From NCBI GenBank assembly GCA_030824965.1, contig JAPJQV010000007.1:54987-118986 (forward strand): DNA of 64,000 nt, written 5' to 3'. The DNA comes from Micavibrio sp. GTDB lineage: Bacteria; Pseudomonadota; Alphaproteobacteria; Micavibrionales; Micavibrionaceae. Shown one piece after another: positions 17,214 to 24,297 of the stretch (position 1 is its first letter; each line of letters begins with the position of its first letter). The notes under the pieces are model-generated. The model was not told where the DNA came from, made no database searches, and saw only the letters and a program-made list of their open reading frames with translations. A program made the translations under genes and the position numbers.

Positions 17214-17698
17214 TTCGTCCCAGTCGATCCAAATCCACCCGTGCCGCGTGCCGTTTCATCGAGTTCTGCCATGATATTCCATTCGGCCTGTTCATGCTTG
17301 GCTATCACCATTTGCGCAATGCGCATGCCGCGCTCGATTTTGAATTCTTCGTTCGACAGATTGACAAGGATCGCTTTAATCTCGCCGCGGTAATCAGCAT
17401 CGATCGTCCCGGGTGAATTCAAGACAGTGATACCGTTCTTGGCGGCAAGGCCGGAGCGGGGGCGTACTTGCGCTTCGTATCCGGCAGGCAGCGCAATGGA
17501 CAAGCCTGTTGCGACCATGCACCGCTCCAGCGGTTTTAAAATGATATCTTGGTCGATAGCGGCAACAAGGTCCATTCCGGCGGCAAGCGCGGTTGCATAA
17601 TTCGGCAATGGCAAATCTTTGGCGTGATCCCAGATTTTAAGCGGGATCGAAACCGTTTCGTTAGAATCTGGCGTTTGCTTGACGGCTAGGTTGGTCAC
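17210..17698 (-). CDS. dut: dUTP pyrophosphatase
   Basis: A 162-residue trimeric-type dUTPase with all five family motifs: AGMDL, RPRSGLAAKNGI, GTIDADYRGE, GMRIAQMVI and the Gly-rich tail RGTGGFGSTG. It converts dUTP to dUMP and so limits uracil in DNA. The GTG at 17698 is used; it gives a 38-base overlap with the end of coaBC. A later start cannot be excluded, because the first 15 residues before VSIPLKIW are not conserved. The coaBC-dut adjacency is common in proteobacteria. Confidence 0.93.
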   Translation of the reverse strand: MTNLAVKQTPDSNETVSIPLKIWDHAKDLPLPNYATALAAGMDLVAAIDQDIILKPLERCMVATGLSIALPAGYEAQVRPRSGLAAKNGITVLNSPGTIDADYRGEIKAILVNLSNEEFKIERGMRIAQMVIAKHEQAEWNIMAELDETARGTGGFGSTGTK

Positions 17699-18905
17699 TG
17701 GTTTTGTCCTTTATGTGCGAAATTATCTTCTGCACAAGACGGGTAGCGACTTCCTGTTTGGAAATGCGCGGCCAGGCTTCATGATGTGCAGAGGACACCA
17801 GTATAACTTCATTCTCATCCGTACCAAAAACCGGATTCGACTTTTCCCCAACCTGATTGGCGACAATCCAGTCGCAACCCTTTGATTTTAGCTTATTAAG
17901 GGCATTCTCAAGGGTGTTTTCGGTTTCCGCGGCGAAGCCAATAGCCAGATCAGGTCTTTGAGTGTGATGGGAAACAGACTTTAAAATATCCGGATTTTCG
18001 ACAAGATTAAGGCCCGGCGTTTCGCCGCTATTGTTTTTTTTAATTTTACAATCGGATGCATTTTCGACTTTCCAGTCAGCGACAGCCGCCGTGCAAATCG
18101 TGATATTTGCAGGCAAAGCGGATATTGTTTTTGCATGCATTTGGTCTGCGGTTTCAACTTGTACGAAAGAAACATTCTTTGGCGGTTTTAAATTTGTGGG
18201 TCCGCTGATTAAAGTGACATCCGCGCCTTGATTGGCTAATTCTTGCGCTATGGCATAACCTTGCTTGCCCGAGGATCGGTTGCCGATAAAACGTACCGGA
18301 TCGATAGGTTCGTAAGTCGGGCCGGCGGTGACGACAGCTTTTAAGCCAGCAAGCGGTTTTTCATTAAAATAATCTTTAATTGCAGCAAGTGTGGTTTCAG
18401 CTTCGACCATTCTGCCCATGCCGAATTCCTTACATGCCATTTCACCCTCGACGGGACCGATAAGGTCCACGCCGCGTTTCTCTAGAATGCGGATATTTTC
18501 TTGTGTAGCTTCATTATGCCACATCATGTGGTTCATCGCAGGCGCCATCAAAATTTTCCTGTTTGCCGCAAGTAAAGCGGTGGACGCCAAATCCTCGGCA
18601 AAACCTTGAGCAAGTTTTGCAATCGTATTTGCGCTTGCCGGGGCGACGACGATCAGGTCTGCTTCGCGGCTGAGGCGGATATGGCCCATCTCGCTTTCAT
18701 CCTTAAGCGAGAAAAGGTCCATATAAACGGGATTTTCAGAGAGGGCTGAAATGCTCAAAGGGGTGACGAAATGCGCGCCGCCGGATGTAAGGATTGTTAC
18801 GACTTTCGCGCCTGATTTGCGCAAGAGGCGGATCAGCTCAAGCGATTTATAAGCGGCAATGCCGCCGGATATCACAAGCAGAATATTTTTGCCTTGCAGG
18901 TCCAT
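17661..18905 (-). CDS. coaBC: Bifunctional phosphopantothenoylcysteine decarboxylase/synthetase
   Basis: A 414-residue fusion enzyme of coenzyme A synthesis. The N-terminal CoaC flavoprotein has GGIAAYKSLELIR, the PASANT motif, the PAMNHMMW motif and the active-site Cys in EMACKEFGMG. The C-terminal CoaB domain has the nucleotide-binding NRSSGKQGYA and AAVADWKVEN with KIKK. It couples Cys to 4'-phosphopantothenate using CTP and then decarboxylates the product. Its 3' end overlaps dut by 38 bases. The start is ATG 18905, 18 bases after the end of a hairpin that ends the upstream gene. Confidence 0.95.
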   Translation of the reverse strand: MDLQGKNILLVISGGIAAYKSLELIRLLRKSGAKVVTILTSGGAHFVTPLSISALSENPVYMDLFSLKDESEMGHIRLSREADLIVVAPASANTIAKLAQGFAEDLASTALLAANRKILMAPAMNHMMWHNEATQENIRILEKRGVDLIGPVEGEMACKEFGMGRMVEAETTLAAIKDYFNEKPLAGLKAVVTAGPTYEPIDPVRFIGNRSSGKQGYAIAQELANQGADVTLISGPTNLKPPKNVSFVQVETADQMHAKTISALPANITICTAAVADWKVENASDCKIKKNNSGETPGLNLVENPDILKSVSHHTQRPDLAIGFAAETENTLENALNKLKSKGCDWIVANQVGEKSNPVFGTDENEVILVSSAHHEAWPRISKQEVATRLVQKIISHIKDKTSDQPSRQANARF

Positions 18906-18918
18906 ATTGTCTCCAAAA

Positions 18919-18949
18919 GAAAAGGCCCCGTACTTCTAGCACAGGGCCT
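18919..18949 (-). terminator. Rho-independent terminator after the Ala-rich gene
   Basis: On the minus strand AGGCCC pairs with GGGCCT across a short interrupted stem and a nine-base loop, followed by TTTTCTTTT. It separates the Ala-rich gene from coaBC. Confidence 0.7.
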
Positions 18950-18972
18950 AATCCAAAATCAAAGTCAGCTAA

Positions 18973-19428
18973 TTACTGAGCGGCTGGCTCGGCAGCAGCA
19001 GGAGCTGTTTCTGTTGTTGCCGGGGTAGCAGGAGCCGCGGTTGTTGCATCGGCAGCGCCTTCGGCAGCTTTTGCAGCATCGGAAGCGGCTTCGGCAGAAG
19101 CAGCAGCATCAGTTGCGGAAGCAGCAGCATCAGCAGCTTTTTCAGCAGCATCTGTCGCGCCTTGTTCTGTTGCAGCAGCAGCAGCGTCTGAAGCGGCTTC
19201 AGCAGCATCGGAAGCGGAAGCGGCAGCATCAGAAGCGGCTTCGGAAGCGCTTTGAGCGGCTTCTGTTGCTGTTTGAGGAGCGGCAGGAGCTTCAGTCGTC
19301 ATTTCTGTGCCCGCAGCAGGGGAAACGCCGTTTGCGTCAACGGCATCGTTTTTGCTGTTCATGATGCCGAAAGCTGCTAAAGCAACGACAACAGCAGCTG
19401 CGATAATGGTCAGGGTTGTTTTGTTCAT
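18973..19428 (-). CDS. Membrane-anchored Ala-rich low-complexity protein
   Basis: A 151-residue protein. Residues 6-23 form one hydrophobic segment (TLTIIAAAVVVALAAFG) without an obvious lipobox, so it may be an uncleaved anchor or a signal peptide. Residues 50-130 are dominated by Ala with regularly spaced Ser, Asp, Glu and Thr (SASEAASDAAASASDAAEAA), a pattern expected to form a long amphipathic helix or coiled coil. The tail is Pro/Thr/Ala-rich. The DNA shows matching GCAGCATC-type repeats. A GAGGA Shine-Dalgarno lies upstream. No family is recognised; a periplasmic spacer or Lpp-like role is only a guess. The repeat-driven open frames on the opposite strand are artefacts. Confidence 0.7.
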   Translation of the reverse strand: MNKTTLTIIAAAVVVALAAFGIMNSKNDAVDANGVSPAAGTEMTTEAPAAPQTATEAAQSASEAASDAAASASDAAEAASDAAAAATEQGATDAAEKAADAAASATDAAASAEAASDAAKAAEGAADATTAAPATPATTETAPAAAEPAAQ

Positions 19429-19587
19429 AAGGGACGTCCTCTTTAAAATTTTAAAACTATTACCGGTTGGGTGTTCAATAGAATTACCTCGGTTTGGATT
19501 AAATGGAGGGATTCCTGTGAATATTCAAGGTATTTTTTGCATAATGGGGTAATTATCCCCCTCTGCAAGGTGGTAAGTCATTGATTT

Positions 19588-20337
19588 CTATAGCTTCCAG
19601 GCTTCGTGAATAGCGACCGTACCGAAAGTTAAATTGGTATATTTAGCCTTATCGAATCCGGCTTCCAAGAGGCGATCTTTAAGTTCTTCTTGCTTTGGAA
19701 AAGCGCGAATGCTTTCGACGAGATATTGATAGCTCTCCTCATCTTTAGCGACCAGTTTACCCATTTTAGGAATAATGCCGAAAGAAAAAGCGTCATAGGC
19801 TTTAGACAAAGTCGGCTCGGTTACATGCGAAAACTCAAGGCAGAAGAAACGTCCGCCGGGTTTCAGGATACGATAGGCTTCTTTAAGCGCGTCATCGATT
19901 AAAGTAACATTGCGCAGACCAAAAGCGATTGTATAGACGTCATAGCTTTCGTTTTCAAAAGGCATTTCAGCGGCATTGGCTACTTTCCATTCCAGATTGC
20001 GCACCATAGCCTTATTAATGCCGCGCTCGCGCCCGACTTTGAGCATGGAAGCATTGATATCGGAAACGGTGATCGGTGCATTGCCGTTTGTCGCTTTCCA
20101 GATGCGGAAAGCGATATCGCCCGTGCCGCCTGCGACATCGAGATAACGCAGATTTTCCTGTGGCCGGATTTCGCGGATAAAGCGGTCTTTCCAAAGACGA
20201 TGAAGACCGCCCGACATAAGGTCGTTCATAAGATCGTATTTCGAAGCAACACTGTCGAAAACCCCCAAAACTTTACGGGTTTTCTCTTGTGCGTCGACTT
20301 TTTGTCTGCCAAACCAGTTTTGCTCGGGATTGCGCAT
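19588..20337 (-). CDS. ubiE: Ubiquinone/menaquinone C-methyltransferase UbiE
   Basis: A 249-residue class I methyltransferase with motif I YLDVAGGTGDIAF and the UbiE landmarks KVDAQEKTRKV, YDLMNDLMSGGLHRLWKD, VRNLEWKVANAAEMPFEN and FGLRNVT. It methylates 2-methoxy-6-polyprenyl-1,4-benzoquinol in ubiquinone synthesis, and demethylmenaquinone where present. The window also has ubiG, consistent with an aerobic ubiquinone-using cell. It diverges from murJ with 31 bp between the two starts, so the promoters must be very close. Confidence 0.95.
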   Translation of the reverse strand: MRNPEQNWFGRQKVDAQEKTRKVLGVFDSVASKYDLMNDLMSGGLHRLWKDRFIREIRPQENLRYLDVAGGTGDIAFRIWKATNGNAPITVSDINASMLKVGRERGINKAMVRNLEWKVANAAEMPFENESYDVYTIAFGLRNVTLIDDALKEAYRILKPGGRFFCLEFSHVTEPTLSKAYDAFSFGIIPKMGKLVAKDEESYQYLVESIRAFPKQEELKDRLLEAGFDKAKYTNLTFGTVAIHEAWKL

Positions 20338-20368
20338 AATGTGTACTCCTTGGATTAGGGATTAGCAC

Positions 20369-21976
20369 ATGAAACTCTTAAAAGCCATGGCAACCGTTGC
20401 CGGATTTTCCATGATCAGCCGTGTTTCCGGCATGATCAGGGACATCATGATGGCCGGTTTCATGGGGGCAGGGCCGCTTTCCGATGCTTTCTTTGTCGCG
20501 CTGAAACTTCCCAATATGTTTCGCCGGATTACGGCGGAAGGTGCCTTTAGTGTTTCCTTTATTCCGGTTTATTCGCAAACGGTCGAACTTGAAGGTGAAG
20601 AAAAAGCCGGAGAGTTTGTCGGGCGTACATTCTCGATGATGTCTCTGATCCTTGGTGTTTTCTCAGTCCTGATGATGATTACAATGCCATGGATCATAAA
20701 ACTGATCGCGCCCGGTTTTGAGGTTGGGGAAGAGAGGTATCAGCCTGCGGTTGAGATGACGCAAATAACTTTTCCTTATCTTTTGCTGATGTCGCTTAGT
20801 GCGTTGTTCGGCGGTATTTTAAATGTGCATCATAAATTCGGGCCTTTTGCTGCCGCTCCTATCTTTTTCAATATGTGCGCAATTGTGGCAATACTTATAG
20901 GGCATCATCTATCCGATGAGCCGACACGCGCTATTCCCTATGCCATGGCATGGGGTGTTACATTGTCGGGTATTTTACAACTATGGATGATGATCCATTA
21001 TGTGCGTAAATACAAAATAGCTTTTAACTGGCAGCCGATTGTCTGGGATGAAAAGATTAAGCGTATCTTCAAATTGATGGGGCCGGGATTTATTGCGTCG
21101 GGCGTTTTGCAGATTAATATTTTTATCGATACGTTATTCGCGACATTGCTGCCGATAGGTTCCGTATCCTATCTTTACTTTGCAGATCGTTTGCAGCAAT
21201 TGCCATTAGGTATTTTAGGCCTGGCTGTCGGCGCGGCGTTATTGCCGATGTTGTCACGTTCTATTGCAAGCGGTAATACAATTGAGAGCCGCGACATGTT
21301 TAACCGTTCGCTCGAATACACTTATATCATCGCCCTTCCGGCGGCGGTGGCGCTGCTCATCATTCCTATCCCCATCGTTGCCCTGTTGTTCGAGCGTGGT
21401 GCCTTCAGCGTATCGGATACGATCACGACGTCTTATGTCGTCATGGGTTATGCTATAGGTTTGCCTGCCTATCTGGCAGGGAAAACTTTCGCGGCGATTT
21501 TCTGGGCGCAGCAGGACACAATTACGCCGGTTAAAATCTCGATTGCCAATTCGGTCCTGAACACGGCTTTATGCTTTGTGTTTATCAAGTTCACACCGCT
21601 CGGTATTGCAGGAATTGCCTTGGCGACAGGCTTGTCGGGTTGGTTGCAGCTTGTGCTTTACAACCGTAAGCTCAAAGGCATGGAAATTGCCGCTTTTGAC
21701 GATAAATTCAAAAACGCTTTTCCACAGATATGCCTTTCCGCTTGCGCCATGGCGATTGTTTTGGCAGGATTGGGCTATGTTCTTATGCCTTACTTCCACA
21801 GTCACACGCTGGCAAAGCTCCTCACGGTGGCAACGCTCATAAGCGTTGGCGGGCTAACTTATATCGGTGCCATCTGGTATTTTGGCATTGTCAAAATCAG
21901 CGAAATCAAGAAATTATTAAATAGAAGAAAGTTAAAAGATGAAACGAATCCTCTCGGGGATGCAGCCGACCAATAG
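20369..21976 (+). CDS. murJ: Lipid II flippase MurJ
   Basis: A 535-residue polytopic inner-membrane protein of the MVF/MOP family with about 14 hydrophobic segments. Typical features are the N-terminal SRVSGMIRDIMMAGFMG, LPNMFRRITAEGAFSVSFIPV and the later LPAYLAGKTFAAIFWA. MurJ moves lipid II across the membrane during peptidoglycan synthesis. The 3' end overlaps trpS by 38 bases, a pairing common in alphaproteobacteria. Confidence 0.95.
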   Translation: MKLLKAMATVAGFSMISRVSGMIRDIMMAGFMGAGPLSDAFFVALKLPNMFRRITAEGAFSVSFIPVYSQTVELEGEEKAGEFVGRTFSMMSLILGVFSVLMMITMPWIIKLIAPGFEVGEERYQPAVEMTQITFPYLLLMSLSALFGGILNVHHKFGPFAAAPIFFNMCAIVAILIGHHLSDEPTRAIPYAMAWGVTLSGILQLWMMIHYVRKYKIAFNWQPIVWDEKIKRIFKLMGPGFIASGVLQINIFIDTLFATLLPIGSVSYLYFADRLQQLPLGILGLAVGAALLPMLSRSIASGNTIESRDMFNRSLEYTYIIALPAAVALLIIPIPIVALLFERGAFSVSDTITTSYVVMGYAIGLPAYLAGKTFAAIFWAQQDTITPVKISIANSVLNTALCFVFIKFTPLGIAGIALATGLSGWLQLVLYNRKLKGMEIAAFDDKFKNAFPQICLSACAMAIVLAGLGYVLMPYFHSHTLAKLLTVATLISVGGLTYIGAIWYFGIVKISEIKKLLNRRKLKDETNPLGDAADQ

Positions 21977-22949
21977 GTTGCAATTGGGCAATTACCTGGG
22001 CGCGTTGCGCAACTGGGTTAATTTACAGCATGAAGGCTATGAATGCCTGTATACGATTGTCGATCTGCACGCGATCACGATGCCGTATGACAGGGATGCG
22101 CTGGCAACGGCGACACGCGAGGTCGCGGCGGCTTATATCGCGGCTGGTGTTGATCCGAACAAGTCTGCGATTTTCGCGCAGTCTTCATTAGCCGATCATC
22201 ATTGTCATTTAATGTGGTTATTGGCGACGATGACGCAAATGGGCAAGCTTGACCGCATGACGCAGTTCAAGGACAAGGCGGGAAAGAATGCCGAGAAAGC
22301 TGGCCTCGGTCTTTACGCTTATCCGGTTCTGATGGCGGCGGATATCTTGCTGTACAAGGCGACGCATGTCCCGGTGGGTGAAGACCAGAAACAGCATCTG
22401 GAACTGGCGCGGGAAATCGCCGGAACATTCAATCACCGTTACGGCGAGAATTTCTTCCCGCAGCCGGAGCCGCAAATTCTGGGCGAGGCTACAAGGGTCA
22501 TGAGCCTTCGCGATGGCACGAAAAAAATGTCAAAGTCGGATGCAAGCGACATGTCGCGGATCAATCTGACCGACGATGCCGATACGATTGCCGATAAAAT
22601 CAAGCGCGCCAAAACAGATCCTTTGCCGTTACCTGAAACGGTAGAAGAATTAAAAGATCGTCCTGAAGCGAATAACCTGATTACGATCTATGCGGCGTTA
22701 TCCGATAAGACGAAAACCGAAATCGTCGCTGAGTTCGCCGGACAGCAATTTTCGCAATTTAAGCCGAAAATGGCAGAGCTTTGTGTCGAAAAATTAACGC
22801 CGATGACGAACAAAATGCGGGAATTAATGGGCGATGTCACTGAGATCGACAAGATTTTGGAAAAAGGCGCAGAGAAAGCGCGATCGATTGCCGATCCGGT
22901 TATGGCGGATGTAACGAAACTGATGGGCTTTTGGCGTTCAAAAGCCTAA
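21939..22949 (+). CDS. trpS: Tryptophanyl-tRNA synthetase
   Basis: A 336-residue class I synthetase. The HIGH-type motif is replaced by LQLGNYLG, as is usual in TrpRS (MQPTNRLQLGNYLGALRNW), and the KMSKS loop is present as KKMSKSDASD. It charges tRNA-Trp. It starts inside murJ and ends four bases into the convergent hydrolase gene. Confidence 0.96.
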   Translation: MKRILSGMQPTNRLQLGNYLGALRNWVNLQHEGYECLYTIVDLHAITMPYDRDALATATREVAAAYIAAGVDPNKSAIFAQSSLADHHCHLMWLLATMTQMGKLDRMTQFKDKAGKNAEKAGLGLYAYPVLMAADILLYKATHVPVGEDQKQHLELAREIAGTFNHRYGENFFPQPEPQILGEATRVMSLRDGTKKMSKSDASDMSRINLTDDADTIADKIKRAKTDPLPLPETVEELKDRPEANNLITIYAALSDKTKTEIVAEFAGQQFSQFKPKMAELCVEKLTPMTNKMRELMGDVTEIDKILEKGAEKARSIADPVMADVTKLMGFWRSKA

Positions 22950-23794
22950 GGCTTTTTTTGCAGCCAGTTATCGATCAGGGAAATCTGGTCTTCCGGATAC
23001 AATGACGGTACATGTCCGGCATCGGCGATGGTTGCAAACTCCATAACCGCACCGCGTTTATGCTCCATCATTTTATCGGCTATTGAAACGGGAAAGAGCA
23101 GGGATAATTCGCCGCGAATGGCAAGAACAGGTTGTTTGATTTCGGCCCAATCATTCCACATGTCGGTATGACCCAGTGGTTGTGCTTTAAATTTCTGGGC
23201 GATGCCGGGATCGAAGCTTCTTGTATAACGGCCATCGGGAAGTTTTCGCATCGAGCTTTCGGCGAAATATTTCCATTCTTCTTCGGTCATTGTTCCGCGA
23301 TAGAACGGTGTGCCGATAGATTGTTTCATCGCGCCGATGACGCCTTCAATGGTTTCGAATACCGGGGCCAGTGTTAGATAGCCGGAAATGAAATCAAGCT
23401 GGTCTTGCGGGACTTCTGGTCCAACGTCAACAAGGATAAGCTTTGAAACTCGGGAATCTGGTTTACTCGCCATTAGAATACCGAGAAGGCCGCCCATGGA
23501 AACGCCCAGCCAGATACAGGAATTTATGTTTTCATGTTCAAGGAAATTCTGCAGATCAGGGATATAGCGATCGAATATGTATTGATCGGCTGCGATCCAG
23601 TCGCTCTTGCCTCGGCCCGGCATGTCGATGGCCAGAACGCGATAGCCACGTTTAGCGAAATATTCGCCGACGAACTTGAAATCCTGCGAATTACCGGTCA
23701 GGCCGTGAACGCATACCAGAGGAGGACCGTTATCCGGTCCCCATTGGCGATAGAAAATCTTCGATCCGTTCGAGATAAAGCTGTGTTCCTTCAT
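22946..23794 (-). CDS. Alpha/beta hydrolase
   Basis: A 282-residue alpha/beta hydrolase fold protein with an oxyanion segment HGLTGNSQDF, nucleophile elbow WLGVSMGGLLG and catalytic His in DAGHVPSLY. The usual acidic residue in the RGxxSD segment appears as RGELSLLFP, so the acid must be the Glu of GEL or another residue. No signal peptide is seen. Substrate unknown; esterases, lactonases and C-C hydrolases share this pattern. The last four bases overlap the end of trpS. Confidence 0.85.
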   Translation of the reverse strand: MKEHSFISNGSKIFYRQWGPDNGPPLVCVHGLTGNSQDFKFVGEYFAKRGYRVLAIDMPGRGKSDWIAADQYIFDRYIPDLQNFLEHENINSCIWLGVSMGGLLGILMASKPDSRVSKLILVDVGPEVPQDQLDFISGYLTLAPVFETIEGVIGAMKQSIGTPFYRGTMTEEEWKYFAESSMRKLPDGRYTRSFDPGIAQKFKAQPLGHTDMWNDWAEIKQPVLAIRGELSLLFPVSIADKMMEHKRGAVMEFATIADAGHVPSLYPEDQISLIDNWLQKKP

Positions 23795-23814
23795 GGAAAC
23801 ACAATAGCTCCATT

Positions 23815-24174
23815 TTAGGCGGGCGCAAAGCCGATCGAAGGAATATTATTCCAAAGATGATCGAAAGAACCTACGCTATTGATATTTGTAATCCTATCAA
23901 GATCCTCTTTCGCTTTTGATAATTCCTTTAAGCTTGAAACTTCCACACCCGATTCCTGAAGGGCATTGGTCCGGCCGTTTGTGCTTTGTGCAGCTCTTAA
24001 AATGCCGTCAAGTTGATCTGCGGGAACCGCATATACTTTTACTTTCGAGCCGGGAAATGTCTTCTGCCAATCATCCTTAAGCGAGAACGCTTCTGCTGCG
24101 TCGGATGTGCCTTTAAATTTTTCGAACCCTGTCTGTCCGGTTTTCTTTTCTATTAAATATGCTGCTTGAACCAT
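23815..24174 (-). CDS. Conserved-looking hypothetical protein
   Basis: A 119-residue soluble protein. I do not recognise the family. It is rich in charged residues and has no signal peptide or membrane segment. The central part (WQKTFPGSKVKVYAVPADQLDGI) looks well folded, with alternating strand and helix. A good Shine-Dalgarno (GAGGAGA) lies just before ATG 24174, supporting it as a real gene. It is 20 bases from the alpha/beta hydrolase start on the same strand and may be co-transcribed with it. Confidence 0.65.
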   Translation of the reverse strand: MVQAAYLIEKKTGQTGFEKFKGTSDAAEAFSLKDDWQKTFPGSKVKVYAVPADQLDGILRAAQSTNGRTNALQESGVEVSSLKELSKAKEDLDRITNINSVGSFDHLWNNIPSIGFAPA

Positions 24175-24263
24175 GAATTCTCCTCGTGAATACCTAGAAT
24201 ATTCGATTTGAATTCATAACTTCTTAAAATTGGATCAAATTTTAGACAATTTGCGGTCAAAGC

Positions 24264-24290
24264 AAATTGCCCGGACAAGCCGGGCAATTT
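24264..24290 (-). terminator. secA terminator
   Basis: A perfect 11-bp stem (AAATTGCCCGG/CCGGGCAATTT) with a five-base loop begins seven bases after the secA stop and is followed on the minus strand by a T-rich stretch. Confidence 0.85.
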
Positions 24291-24297
24291 CAAGAAC

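Noticed and set aside
19033..19290. CRISPR-like short repeats
   Set aside because: The repeats encode the Ala-rich protein, have no unique spacers of fixed length and no cas genes are present.
19041..19364. Open frames on both strands inside the Ala-rich gene
   Set aside because: They are produced by the GCAGCATC-type repeat; the products are poly-Gln/Leu/Arg low complexity without start signals.
19541..19562. GGGG/CCCC hairpin after ubiE
   Set aside because: A four-base stem without a T-run is too weak to be called a terminator.
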